Shown: piece after piece, positions 53,626-64,000 of the stretch
Layout: every line of letters starts with the position of its first letter
How positions within the stretch are numbered: position 1 is the first letter of the stretch
Source: Tritrichomonas musculus
Lineage: Eukaryota; Parabasalia; Tritrichomonadida; Tritrichomonadidae
Direction of reading: 5' to 3'
Length of the DNA stretch: 64,000 nucleotides
Assembly: GCA_039105265.1 (NCBI GenBank)
Contig: JAPFFF010000048.1
Span: 620,001 to 684,000 of the forward strand
Made by a program: the position numbers and the translations under genes
The notes under the pieces: model-generated
What the model was told of the DNA's origin: nothing
The model's input: only the letters and a program-made list of their open reading frames with translations
Databases searched by the model: none

Positions 53626-53927
53626 TAATATTAACGTGAAAGACCTCCTTGATTGTAATAATTTGATTACTTAAAACAAAAAACCTGTCGTTAGTTAGAA
53701 ATTAAAAAATCATTTCTTTATATTTTATCCATTGAAATAATTCAATGAGCATATTCAAAATCGAAAATTGATGATTTGTATGAAATAAGCATAAAATAAA
53801 TAAAGTATTTGTGTTATCATAATATCAGATAACACTACAATTTATTATATACTACTATATACTAAATGAAATAGTGAGGGGAGAGAGAGGGGAAAAAAAA
53901 AAAAAAAAAAAAAATATTAAATTTCTT

Positions 53928-54536
53928 AATAAGATTCTATGAAAACAAATGAAAGAATAAGAATGAACAACTATAATAGCCATTAAATTGCTTTATATCG
54001 TTTATTGCTAGTTTATATAACTGGATGAAGAGAAGATATAATATTTTGAAATAAGATTCTATGAAAACAAATGAAAGAATAAGAATGAACAACTATAATA
54101 ACCATTAAATTGCTTTATATCGTTTATTGCTAGTTTATATAACTGGATGAAGAGAAGATATAATATTTTGAAATAAGATTCTATGAAAACAAATGAAAGA
54201 ATAAGAATGAACAACTATAATAACCATTAAATTGCTTTATATCGTTTATTGCTAGTTTATATAACTGGATGAAGAGAAGATATAATATTTTGAAATAAGA
54301 TTCTATGAAAACAAATGAAAGAATAAGAATGAACAACTATAATAACCATTAAATTACTTTATATCGTTTATTGCTAGTTTATATAACTGGATGAAGAGAA
54401 GATATAATATTTTGAAATAAGATTCTATGAAAACAAATGAAAGAATAAGAATGAACAACTATAATAACCATTAAATTACTTTATATCGTTTATTGCTAGT
54501 TTATGTAACTGGATTAAGAGAAGATATAATATTTTC
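53928..54536 (-). repeat. 122-bp minisatellite, right arm (5 copies)
   Basis: Unit boundaries fall at about 53926, 54048, 54170, 54292 and 54414 (GAAATAAGATTCTATG). Inner units are nearly identical to each other, which suggests local amplification. Confidence 0.85.
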
Positions 54537-55432
54537 ATCAAATTGTTCAATTTTCACCACATAAAGGAAAATATCAGGAACTCCAAAATAATGAACAATA
54601 TACTAAATAATTATATCATATTATTAATATTAAAAATCTTTTCTATTGTAAAATAAATCGATAAAAGATAAAAGAGCCGTTTATAAAAATAAATATTTCA
54701 ATGCATTCAATATATAATTATTTTTATTCAAAATTATACTTTATTCACAAAATATAAAATATGAATTCTATGAAATATAACATTTATATCATATAAAATA
54801 ACCACTAAATATATGTTTAATAATATTATATAAGCAGATTAAAGTTTATATATCCGTATAGTGCATGAACATATTAAAATAAATAAATATGAAATATAAT
54901 AATAATTAATTCAATAATTTTTCTATTGCCATTCAATATTTTATTATCAATTTTAATTATTTTGTTTTTTTTCTGAGAAAATAATATCTCACATTTAATA
55001 TAAAATTATCTCATAAAAAACATTATTAAATTAAAAATGGTGATGACTAATTTGTTAATTAACGTTAAATAATTTCAAATAAGTAATTTTCTTTTATTTT
55101 TAGAAAATCAATCAATATTTGAAGTATCAATATTATCGCGAAAATGACACGCAAATATTAATATACAAGCTACATTAAATGATAATTTGCCTTTTTCACA
55201 ATATTAGATCAAATATATGAAATATATAGGATAATTTGCATTTCTCAATTTTATACCATTTTTTATTTCATATGGACTTATACATTTTATATTATAATTT
55301 TTAAAAAAACATTTTAATTCTATTTATGATTTATTTAAGTTTTTTTTTTCTCCAAATTTGTCACTTTTTGTGCAAAAAGCACTTTTTGGGAAACTTTTTC
55401 AGTATTTTTCACTTTTTGGGCACTTTTTGTGC

Positions 55433-55947
55433 AAAAAAACTAGTACCAAAAAAATCTATTCAATTTTTATTAAAATTCATTGAATTTTTTGATCGTTTAC
55501 TTTTAAAAAGTTTCAGAAATTGAAAGGAATTCAGAGGCTGTTAGGTTTAGACACCACTTTAAAGATTATATTAAATTGAGGAGAAAAAAAAAAAAATTAT
55601 AAAATTATAATTTGAAAGTATATTTTTTCTGCCGAATAATTTGAATGAAAAAAAAGAGGTCTTGCTTTTAATTTCAAGGTAGTTACCCATTCTTTTTTTT
55701 GCAAAAGTGCAAAAAAGTTCAAGACTTTTTTTCTATGGTACGATACAAGGTCAATATTGACCTAAACCGCCACGGACGATTACGATTTCTTTTTTTTTTT
55801 TTTTTTTTTTTTTGCTCAACAATAAAAGATTAATTAAAAAAAAGTAATCATTAATTAAAAAAAGATTACATTATTTTTGTTTTTTACATTTAATAATAAA
55901 TATAAAAATCAATTATTATTAAAAAAAAAAGAAAAGAAAAAAAGAAA
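55433..55947. other. AT-rich spacer downstream of calpain gene
   Basis: No gene; poly-T at about 55791-55814. Confidence 0.4.
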
Positions 55948-58900
55948 TCATTCAAGTTTTGTTATTTCAAGTTCAGCATCACAGAACAATTCGAGATGCC
56001 AATTTGTTGATTCACTGAACTTATTTCTAAACACCATCAAATTAATAGGATTTTGAGGCTCATCATAAAGCCACTGGAAAGATATGAGTGGGCTTGTTGT
56101 TGGCATTCCGAATTGACCAAACTTAGTACCGGAATAAATGTACTTAAGTTTTTCGCCTTTATTGTAAGCGACTAAAACGTTTGAGTAGCAACTTCCTCCT
56201 GTTTTTTCGAGGATTCCGTAGAGCGTTGGCTGCATGTCGGTTGACTTAGATCTAATCACGTATTGGACGAGGTGAGTTGCGTCTGTTTCACCGTTGGAGA
56301 AAGGCGAAGCACCGTCATTCTCGTCAGGATTAAAGACGCCGTCCAAAGTGTAATGATATTTATTATCAATGTTGATTGAAGCGTAAATAGAACGATAATT
56401 GTTGACGAAATCGTTGAAGCACATCCAAAAGATTCCGTCTTCTTCATCTTGAAAGTTCAAAGCGCTTTTCAGCTTCTGTGTCCATTTGGGAGACTTGTCA
56501 GACCAGTCGCCAGTCCATTCACCATTTCCCCACGGATTTCGCAATTGAATCAACTTGTTGCCGAATATTTCGACAACTTGAAGGATTGTGTAAGCATGGC
56601 CATAAACAATTCCTTGCGGATTTGTATCGGTATCACTTCCTGCATTAGAACCAGTACAAAGGAAGTTCCCTTCTTGATACCATTTCAATAACATCTTCCA
56701 CATTGTTCCGTTCTGAACCATTTCTTTTGTTTTCATGTCTTGCATGTCATAACGAATCGGAAATCCTCCAATCATTCGATACAAAGCAACATGAGAGTTG
56801 CCTCCATCAATTGCTTGATAAGAACCATAATACTTGGCATAGGCTTTCTCTACAATCGGCGCCCACCATTGATCATCGCGATTGACAGGCATGCAAGCAT
56901 ATGGATTCGAACTCTCTGAAGAGCCTCTGAATGGTATTTTGGTGTCAACTATAACTGGAACTATTTTGCCCATGAAATGGAAGTTGACACAGCGAACTCC
57001 TGCATTGTTATTCACTGGATCGCTCAACAATTTAAGTAACAATTTCGGATTCTTCGATATCGACACCATTGCAGAGATTAAGTAACAATCACCAATGGCT
57101 CCTTGTTTAATTATATTGGCGTTGTAACGACGTGATCCATCAAGCATCTGGCTAGGATAAACCTCTTCCATCCTTCTCCATGGAACTTTGAATGAAAATG
57201 AAGCAGTGTCAGTGGTTTCATTATAGTCAGGATCTTCATAAAGATCGTTATTTTGCTCATGGCGTGAAACAAGTTTTTGATAGGCTGAAGTATCAGTTGT
57301 TTCATGCTTGGCTTTAACTTTCAAACGATTCTCTATTTGTTTCTTTAGCTTGTTGTTAAAGTTGTCTTCCTTTTGCACCTGTTCTGGATTGCTTTCTCTA
57401 ATGTCACGAAGCAAAGCATAAACCTTCAATTTCTCTGAATTCGACCATCCAGTTTCATACGTCAAAAAGATTAATTCTTCATCAGTGTAATCAAGTTCAT
57501 GGAAATAGTGATGAACTTTGTTGCGTGCAGAACGAAAAGCAACGTCGGATGATACAAAAAGTTCAGCTTTCAATGCCGATAAGAAAAGTGACACGTTAGA
57601 ATTAGACGCAATTTTTTGATCAACGTAATTCATGAATGCTTCGTAATCATTTTGATCAGGCTCCTCTAAATTGACTAACTCAATACTGATGTTTGATGCA
57701 CCCATCGCTGTGTTGACAGCGTATTCTATTTCTTCCTTCTGGATGTATTGCAAGGACGTGTAGGTGTTGGAGTCGAATTGGGTGATGAAAAAGCACGTAA
57801 TAAAGCCAATCAATAAAATTGCTCCAGTCGACGCTAAAGGACCGAAATCTGGATGATTATCGAAGAAGACGGAACCAAACAATCCCCAGAACCAGCACGA
57901 CATGAATGCCAAACAGTACAGGACGTTAAACATTCCTATCGTCTTGATTCGGCCGTTTACAAGTCTACGAATTGGGAAGAAAACGTCTGAAACGACAATG
58001 ACGTTTGCAATTGACTGCGACAAGATGAAACAAAGCATTCCGAGGAGGGAAGCGATGAATATTGTAAGCAAAACGACGCTAAACACAACGAATGCTTGTC
58101 TATATTTATAAGCGATAAAACCGATAACCGCTAAGGCCGATAAAATCAAAAGAATTAAACAAAAAATTGAGGCCCAATTGAAATAAAAGTTCTTCTTTTG
58201 AAGCCAGAAGAAAAGTGACGAACCAAAGAAAATGAATGCAAAAGCAAATGCAAGAAAAGATACATAAAACATCATTTGGTCATCTTTGATCTTGAAGAGT
58301 GCAAAAATAGCCAAAACTAAAATGATTAATGATGGAATTGCAATGACTAAATAAGGAGCCAATGAAAAGGTCCAATCATTATGCTTTGTATAAGAGAATG
58401 CAAAAGCCAAACAGAAAATAACCATGACTGAACAGAAGACAATTATTCCCGTGAATAACTTACCAGTACAAACACCTAATGCTGCAACAAACAAGATTGA
58501 AAGAATAAAAGCAATGATTGTTTTCACGTTCTTCATTGAATTTTCTCTTAAAAATGAAATAACAAAGAACGAATAAAAGAGAAAAATAAGCACAACTAAA
58601 ACAACCATCAAACCTGACAATTTCGTTACTGTATTGTATTCTTGCTTGAAGTATTTCTGACATCCATAAGGAAGTGCAATTGACAATAACAATGAAATCA
58701 CTGTGATAAGGAAATAAATGATAAATGGAACCAAATAAGAACGTATCTTGAAGGACTCTGACTTTTGATAATAAAGCATAAGCAAGAAGCAAAGACAACT
58801 CGATACAAAGATGAAAACAACAGGCACCAAAAGTCTCAATAATAAAAGATTTTTAGCACCTTGCCAAATAACATCGAACAGTATTAAAATGCCAATCGAT

Positions 58901-60219
58901 AAGAAGTACATAATATAAGTACCAAGAGTCATAAAGCCACAATTATTGTATAAATAAAGACATGTACAAATCAGCAATGCAAAAGGAATAGAAAGAACGC
59001 CAAGCGCCAATAAAGCATTGATTTGCGTCATGTTGCCAAAAGGCAATATTTTAAAGTCATTTTTACGCTGGAAAACTAATTCAGCAAGACATGCAGCAAC
59101 AACGATAATCCATGAAATAAACGAACAAACAACAGTTACTTTTGGCATTTTCCTCGACTTGTTCATAATGCTACTCAATTCATGAACAAGTTCGTTTTGA
59201 TCCGAATTACGAAGATCGGCTGCAGGTATCGGCTTCCAAAAGCCGAGTATGAATCGGATCAACAAGAAAGAACTGAGGAAAAAGATAACAACGCCATGGC
59301 CGGTGATCCAGTACTGTGTGGTGAACGATATGGCAACGACTTTCACAATGTAGCCAAGGAAAATTATAATGAAAAAGGAAGGACGAATCTTTGTTCCAAC
59401 TTGAGCCAAAAGAAGGAGAAAATCAATGAGAAAGAAACCAACCGCTGTGTAGAAAGCTGCATCACGTTCGCCTTTCTCATTATTTCGATCTTTGTACCAA
59501 TAATTGAATTGATACAAAAAGTTGCAAGCAAGGCTAAAAAGTACGTTAGCAAGGCTCCACCAAAAATTCAATTTTTTCGAGCCTTTAAAGCACGTTTTAT
59601 CATGATTTGATAATTGGTCAATGAACTCGTTCATCTTGTCTTCGCCTTCTAATGCATATTCTATGACATCGTTGGGAATGTAGCTGTGAGAGTAGGTGTA
59701 TGAGAGCATGAAAAAAAGTGACGGCGGAAAGGCGAATAAATAGGCCATTTCTATCCATGTCTGGCGATCTAGTAAATAAACGGAACAAAAGGTAATTGCA
59801 AGAATAGCAAGAAAACAAATTATAAGGCCAAATTTGGATAGGCCTTTCTTGATAAATCCTCGATATGAATAATCTAAATATATGTACATAATAAGTAAAA
59901 TGGCTGTGGGGCCAAGACCTATAACAACTCCTAAGTAATATGGCTCGAAAAAGTAAGCAACAAGACCACCCCAAGCTAGAAATAGTAAAAACGGTAATAA
60001 GAAAAATATCCAGTATATTATAAGTAAAAGTATTGTTCCACAGCTTTTGGGAGTTGATTTTATACTGTGGGCTACAACTGCCGGCCCAATTAATGCCGGC
60101 CTCCATTTAAATCGAAAATGATTAATTAAAAACCATAGTAAGAGAACAACAGCAATTGCAATAGCAAAAGGTACTGATATTATAGTAAACTTGCGGCTAT
60201 CAAAATCTTCCATACCCAT
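55948..60219 (-). CDS. Multi-pass membrane calpain-like cysteine peptidase (family C2, DEK1-like layout)
   Basis: 1423 residues. The first ~830 are a series of around 20 hydrophobic membrane segments separated by short loops, one longer cytosolic loop near residue 180-215. A charged linker (about 830-1005) leads into a calpain core: QGAIGDCYLISAM with the catalytic Cys (about 1045), YGHAYTILQV with His (about 1205) and LRNPWGNGEWTG with Asn (about 1228), followed by a partial beta-sandwich domain. All three catalytic residues are present, so it should be active. The layout (membrane domain, linker, calpain) is that of plant DEK1 and related protist calpains, though shorter than plant DEK1. 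Starts at MGMEDFDS; a second Met is two codons on. It is likely a calcium-dependent regulatory protease at a cell membrane. Confidence 0.93.
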   Translation of the reverse strand: MGMEDFDSRKFTIISVPFAIAIAVVLLLWFLINHFRFKWRPALIGPAVVAHSIKSTPKSCGTILLLIIYWIFFLLPFLLFLAWGGLVAYFFEPYYLGVVIGLGPTAILLIMYIYLDYSYRGFIKKGLSKFGLIICFLAILAITFCSVYLLDRQTWIEMAYLFAFPPSLFFMLSYTYSHSYIPNDVIEYALEGEDKMNEFIDQLSNHDKTCFKGSKKLNFWWSLANVLFSLACNFLYQFNYWYKDRNNEKGERDAAFYTAVGFFLIDFLLLLAQVGTKIRPSFFIIIFLGYIVKVVAISFTTQYWITGHGVVIFFLSSFLLIRFILGFWKPIPAADLRNSDQNELVHELSSIMNKSRKMPKVTVVCSFISWIIVVAACLAELVFQRKNDFKILPFGNMTQINALLALGVLSIPFALLICTCLYLYNNCGFMTLGTYIMYFLSIGILILFDVIWQGAKNLLLLRLLVPVVFIFVSSCLCFLLMLYYQKSESFKIRSYLVPFIIYFLITVISLLLSIALPYGCQKYFKQEYNTVTKLSGLMVVLVVLIFLFYSFFVISFLRENSMKNVKTIIAFILSILFVAALGVCTGKLFTGIIVFCSVMVIFCLAFAFSYTKHNDWTFSLAPYLVIAIPSLIILVLAIFALFKIKDDQMMFYVSFLAFAFAFIFFGSSLFFWLQKKNFYFNWASIFCLILLILSALAVIGFIAYKYRQAFVVFSVVLLTIFIASLLGMLCFILSQSIANVIVVSDVFFPIRRLVNGRIKTIGMFNVLYCLAFMSCWFWGLFGSVFFDNHPDFGPLASTGAILLIGFITCFFITQFDSNTYTSLQYIQKEEIEYAVNTAMGASNISIELVNLEEPDQNDYEAFMNYVDQKIASNSNVSLFLSALKAELFVSSDVAFRSARNKVHHYFHELDYTDEELIFLTYETGWSNSEKLKVYALLRDIRESNPEQVQKEDNFNNKLKKQIENRLKVKAKHETTDTSAYQKLVSRHEQNNDLYEDPDYNETTDTASFSFKVPWRRMEEVYPSQMLDGSRRYNANIIKQGAIGDCYLISAMVSISKNPKLLLKLLSDPVNNNAGVRCVNFHFMGKIVPVIVDTKIPFRGSSESSNPYACMPVNRDDQWWAPIVEKAYAKYYGSYQAIDGGNSHVALYRMIGGFPIRYDMQDMKTKEMVQNGTMWKMLLKWYQEGNFLCTGSNAGSDTDTNPQGIVYGHAYTILQVVEIFGNKLIQLRNPWGNGEWTGDWSDKSPKWTQKLKSALNFQDEEDGIFWMCFNDFVNNYRSIYASINIDNKYHYTLDGVFNPDENDGASPFSNGETDATHLVQYVIRSKSTDMQPTLYGILEKTGGSCYSNVLVAYNKGEKLKYIYSGTKFGQFGMPTTSPLISFQWLYDEPQNPINLMVFRNKFSESTNWHLELFCDAELEITKLE

Positions 60220-61078
60220 TTTGAAAGGAGATTTTTAATCAAAGATTAATAAAATTTTATTTTATTTTTCCTCAGAAAAATTGAGAGAGAAGAAAAGACT
60301 ATTGATAAAAGAAATGAATTGTTTTCTTTTTTTGTTTGAGTTTTGATCGTTTTTATAATGTAAATTATTGAAAATATTGTATAAAATCTCAAAAACTGAT
60401 TTTTTTGGCCAACAAAAATCTCAAAAAGTTTTAATTCATAAACGGCTGTTATAAAGTTTTATTCGTTATAAAATCAATACAAATATCGATTGTTTGACTC
60501 AAATTTACTTTCAATTTTTTTCATCAATTTAATTTTATTATATTTCCAATTATTCTTTATATATTATATAAATTAATATTTTATTTTATTATAAAATATT
60601 ACTTATTTATATATATAAGCTTATAATCATAGATTTTAGAACAAAATTAAAGATAAATCCAATATTATATAATTTTATTTTTTTCAAAAAGTTTAATTCA
60701 GAAAAAGTGGAGTAGAAAAAGATAAATCCAATATTATTTCAACTTTTTGTAATTATTTTTGTTCAAAAATATTATATCTCAAAAAGTTTTTGAAATTGAA
60801 AAACCGCCCGAAATCCTCCAAAATCAAATATTCTTAATTTAGCAAGTAATTACAATCAAGGATGTCGGCTTTAAGCATTTTGACTTATGACTATCTGACC
60901 CATTCCCTTTTCGAAAAATTATTAATTTTTTTATTTTAATCAACTTAAAAACTGATAAAAACTTTCGGAGCTCTAATATATTATATATATTCATAACAAA
61001 ATAAAAAAACGAAAATTACTTCGATGATATACTAATTCAGATTGTAATCGTAAAAAAAAAAATCGAAAAAAAAACTTA
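60220..61078. other. AT-rich spacer
   Basis: No gene seen between the calpain start and the tRNA. CTCAAAAAGT words occur at about 60418 and 60777. T-runs on the minus strand at 61050-61073 lie just after the tRNA and would end Pol III transcription. Confidence 0.5.
61050..61073 (-). terminator. Pol III T-run terminator of tRNA-Pro
   Basis: Two T-runs on the minus strand begin six bases after the tRNA 3' end. Confidence 0.7.
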
Positions 61079-61150
61079 GGGGCGATTCGGGAATTGAACC
61101 CGAGACCTCTCGCACCCAAAGCGAGAATCATACCACTAGACCAATCACCC
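61079..61150 (-). tRNA. tRNA-Pro (anticodon TGG)
   Basis: 72 nt, no intron. The acceptor stem GGGTGAT pairs with ATCGCCC (one T-G pair). The anticodon stem CTCGC/GCGAG encloses the loop TTTGGGT, giving TGG for proline. The T arm is CGGGTTCAATTCCCG. The A box (TGGTCTAGTGG) and B box (GGGTTCAATTC) are intact. CCA is not encoded, as usual for eukaryotes. T-runs follow within 10 bases of the 3' end. Confidence 0.96.
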
Positions 61151-61262
61151 TTCTTATTATTTCAAATTTTTATTATTATATAATTATAATTTTGCAATGA
61201 TTCAGAAAAAAAAAATAATAATTCAGCAAAAACTTCTTTTCAGCTTTAGCATTAATTCTATT

Positions 61263-64000
61263 TTATAATTCTTTTTGATTTACCACATTTTCATTATCAT
61301 CAGTTTTTTCTTGTGAAATTTTAGTTCTTCCAATTGAAATAATGATTACGATGATTACGATAAACGCAGAAAGACTTACAAACATTACATTTATCAATCT
61401 TAATTTATCTTCATGATAATTTGATCTTTCTTCCGATTTCATTAAATTGAAGTTTTGCGAATTATTATTATCAAATGAATTTGAAAGCAACTCCAAAACA
61501 TTTGCATTTATGGCACTTTTGCTATTTGATGAAAACTTACAATCTTCAATTCTAAGTTTTGTCTTCAAATTTTTCTTCTTTCCTGAAATTCCATCAATGT
61601 GATACACACCATTTGGAAGGTTTCCCGCAAAAGTGCAATCTTTCAATTCCAACGGAATATCATCATTGTCACTATCAATGAAATACAAAGAAGAATGTTT
61701 TTCTGCTTCAAAATGGCAGCTTTTAATTGAAACAAACGAAGAAGAAGAAGATTTTCCCAACAATTTCGAAGATGAATCGAATGAGCTATCGACTTTGACG
61801 TTGTTTCCCTTATTTTTTATAAAGATGCAATTAGATATCACTCCATTCTTCACTTGCAAGTAAACAGCAGCACCTCCGAAGAGTCCATTTGATGAATCAG
61901 TTGGTTTACTTGCAGCTTCACAACGTTCAAAAGTGCAAGAATTGATATTGATTAAGTTCTCTTCTTTATCAGAAAAGGCGTAAATAGCGCCACCATAAGT
62001 TGCCTTGCAATCGGTTATAACTAAGTTATCAAAGACCGTTGGCTCTTCGACAACTTTATCAGCCCTGTAGTAGATACAACCGCCGCCTTTTGTTGTTTCA
62101 CAGTGAGTGAATTTGGCTTCAATTACTTGAATTGCATGATTTGTCAATGAAATTGCACCTCCTTCTTCGTCTGATTTAATGTTATTGAATTCAGAACGCC
62201 TGATTCTAACTGTTGGAATATCTCGTATCTTGTCTTCAGTGAGATCACAACGTTCACTTCCATCACAAATTTGAGATTTTAATGTGCATTGATTTGTGTC
62301 TTTATTCAATTCAAAACCTTCAATGCAACTCATACAAATTACAGCACCATTTTGTATGCCACAAACTTGACAATCAGGCAGTCCACATTTCTTACAATAA
62401 CGACCTGATTCTTGTTTATCAAAGTAGTAACCTTCATTACATGAAAGACAATCCTTTTCAGTACTTCCATCACATTCCTTGCATGATTCATGACATATGA
62501 TTGCGCATTTGCCATTCACGTATGAATAAGACTCGGCACATTTTGAGCACACAAAGTTGCAGTTCGCACCAGACTCATCACATTCATTATTATTGCATTC
62601 TAAACAGTTTGGATCAACATTAGAACATGGAGAACAAGTCAAATAATTACCACTTGTCGAAGATACATAATAACCGACAGAACAAGAAAGGCAATATTTA
62701 TTTGATCCTTCAGTGCAAGTTGCACAAGCTTTGTTGCATTCATAACAAGATTCAAAGAATTCATCTTTATAATAACCATCTAAACATTCTCTACAAGTAG
62801 CAGCATGCTCGCCAATGATGCATTTCTTGCAGCCTTCTAAAGGACACTTGACACACGTGTTATTAATGATGTAATAGCCACTGTGACATGTCAAGCAAGT
62901 TGATTGTGTTCGTTCACATGTTTGACAATCAGGAGAACATTCAACATCGCATGATCCAGCACCATCGTATAAATGACCAGCAACACAACTAGTACAATGA
63001 GTAGCAGATGTACAAGTTGCACAAGGTGAATTACATTTGACACATTTATTATCTTCTTTATAGAATCCTTCCAAACATTCATTACAGATCAAATTGCCCG
63101 AATCATCTTTTGAACATTTTCGACAATTTGAAGGACAAGAAGAACAATTCACATATTTTTCATTTCGTGAACTTACATAAAAAGTGTCGAGGCATTCAGT
63201 ACATTTATTTTTGGCTTCATCACATCGTTTGCATCCTTTTTGACATGCTTCACAATCAGGCGATGAAATTCCATCATAAAGTCTGAATCCATCATTACAA
63301 ACAGTGCATATTTCATCATCAGTGCATTCCGCACAAGCGAATTCACAAGGTCCACAAATTGGAATGTCTTCATATGTTTCATAATCAAATTTTGTTGTGT
63401 GCCAATATCCAACAGCGCAATCAACACAGTTTGAATCACGAGGTCCGTCACATGTTTTACATGCTGGATCGCATTCAATGCATTGTCTAAGTTTTCTATC
63501 AAAGTAAAAGCCTGGATCACATTCATAACAATCATTCTCTGTTGGTCCGGTGCATTCAAAACATACATCCGAGCACGGTGCACACGTTCCATCTTCCAAA
63601 GGATAAAATTCTGGATCACAATCATAACAACCGTTTTTATCACAAAGAGTACAATTTGGCGGACATTTAATACAATGATCAGTATCATCAAAAACATAAC
63701 CAGCTGCACATTCAGTACATTTGTTAGTTCCATCATTGCATGTTCGACAAGAAACGTCGCATTTTGTGCATAATTTATTATTCAAATAAAAGCCATTTGA
63801 ACAAGATGAACAAACAGTGTCCGATTCACATTCAAGGCAGCCATCAGGACATTTAACGCACGTATTCTCATTCATCCTGAATCCAGGAAGACAAGAAGTA
63901 CAAAAGGTTGAAGTGTCCTTGCATGAAAGACATCCGTCAGCGCACTTTTCGCACTTGTCTTTATAGAGAAAATATTGCGAAATGCATGAAGTGCAGAAAT
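61263..64000 (-). CDS. Cysteine-rich surface protein, beta-helix and single membrane anchor (partial)
   Basis: At least 912 codons; the 5' end lies beyond the window, and codons upstream of the first visible Met (63875) stay open and keep the repeat pattern. The N-terminal ~550 visible residues are furin-like/EGF-like repeats with CxxC-x-x-x-Cx2C spacing (for example CxxCDGSTEKDCLSC). Then comes a ~200-residue beta-helix region with GGAI-type repeats (EEGGAISL, GGGCIYY, YGGAIYAF, FGGAAVYL), as in the Pmp-like proteins of trichomonads and chlamydiae. A membrane segment (MFVSLSAFIVIIVIIISIG) and a short charged tail ending NQKEL close it. It is probably a type I cell-surface protein exposed to the host or to bacteria; the ligand is unknown. 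Confidence 0.9.
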   Translation of the reverse strand, partial: FCTSCISQYFLYKDKCEKCADGCLSCKDTSTFCTSCLPGFRMNENTCVKCPDGCLECESDTVCSSCSNGFYLNNKLCTKCDVSCRTCNDGTNKCTECAAGYVFDDTDHCIKCPPNCTLCDKNGCYDCDPEFYPLEDGTCAPCSDVCFECTGPTENDCYECDPGFYFDRKLRQCIECDPACKTCDGPRDSNCVDCAVGYWHTTKFDYETYEDIPICGPCEFACAECTDDEICTVCNDGFRLYDGISSPDCEACQKGCKRCDEAKNKCTECLDTFYVSSRNEKYVNCSSCPSNCRKCSKDDSGNLICNECLEGFYKEDNKCVKCNSPCATCTSATHCTSCVAGHLYDGAGSCDVECSPDCQTCERTQSTCLTCHSGYYIINNTCVKCPLEGCKKCIIGEHAATCRECLDGYYKDEFFESCYECNKACATCTEGSNKYCLSCSVGYYVSSTSGNYLTCSPCSNVDPNCLECNNNECDESGANCNFVCSKCAESYSYVNGKCAIICHESCKECDGSTEKDCLSCNEGYYFDKQESGRYCKKCGLPDCQVCGIQNGAVICMSCIEGFELNKDTNQCTLKSQICDGSERCDLTEDKIRDIPTVRIRRSEFNNIKSDEEGGAISLTNHAIQVIEAKFTHCETTKGGGCIYYRADKVVEEPTVFDNLVITDCKATYGGAIYAFSDKEENLININSCTFERCEAASKPTDSSNGLFGGAAVYLQVKNGVISNCIFIKNKGNNVKVDSSFDSSSKLLGKSSSSSFVSIKSCHFEAEKHSSLYFIDSDNDDIPLELKDCTFAGNLPNGVYHIDGISGKKKNLKTKLRIEDCKFSSNSKSAINANVLELLSNSFDNNNSQNFNLMKSEERSNYHEDKLRLINVMFVSLSAFIVIIVIIISIGRTKISQEKTDDNENVVNQKEL

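Larger units (their letters stand above)
50733..55432. mobile_element. Second fold-back inverted repeat with minisatellite arms
   Basis: The outer ends are GCACAAAAAGTGCCC and complement. Arms are 50733-52180 and 53626-55432, with a 1445-bp loop. They match closely along their length, including a T/A run with CCCCTCTCTCTCCCC. The length difference (about 360 bp) is explained by a 122-bp minisatellite with two copies in the left arm and five in the right. No transposase is visible. Only 48 bp of T- and A-runs separate it from the other giant repeat. Confidence 0.8.

Overview
The window looks like a scaffold piece from a parabasalid protist (trichomonad), most like Tritrichomonas or a close relative. 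The reasons are the very AT-rich spacers, intron-less genes, an R2R3 Myb protein, a calpain with many membrane segments, a cysteine-rich surface protein with GGA-type beta-helix repeats, a large complete-looking Maverick/Polinton, and a mariner element. The genus is inference; no rRNA is present.

Layout. 1-2322: a 2-kb element with 10-bp target duplications (MULE-like). 2479-26960: a mariner transposon whose transposase gene is split by a 23.2-kb Maverick/Polinton (about 3111-26295). The Polinton carries fibre-like genes, family-B DNA polymerase, a coiled-coil protein, several small genes around a tandem-repeat block, major capsid protein, packaging ATPase, integrase, cysteine protease and an HNH nuclease. 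29012-29923: a host Myb gene. 30-38 kb: mostly non-coding, with several non-autonomous DNA transposons (292-bp MITE, 1.2-kb hAT-like, 1.36-kb TA-flanked element) and three sharp hairpins. 38284-50684: a giant inverted repeat with two 4.46-kb arms and a 952-bp loop; the left arm was later hit by a 2.2-kb TTAA-flanked element and a 311-bp TA-flanked MITE, while the right arm keeps both empty sites. 50733-55432: a second inverted repeat whose arms hold a 122-bp minisatellite in 2 versus 5 copies. 55948-60219: membrane calpain gene. 61079-61150: tRNA-Pro(TGG). 61263-64000: surface protein gene running off the window.

Polinton genes appear to use two kinds of start region. PolB and several small or regulatory-looking genes have a trichomonad initiator-like TCA(C/T) word 5-15 bases upstream of the ATG. 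Most genes of the capsid-packaging cluster instead have TAAATG at the start codon and no initiator word. This suggests early and late classes. Four Polinton proteins also share a short (G/D)xQT(D/E/K) motif resembling dynein light chain LC8 ligands. These two are the observations I rate highest, with the giant inverted repeats and their one-arm insertions.

All functional statements rest on motif recognition by eye; no database search was possible.
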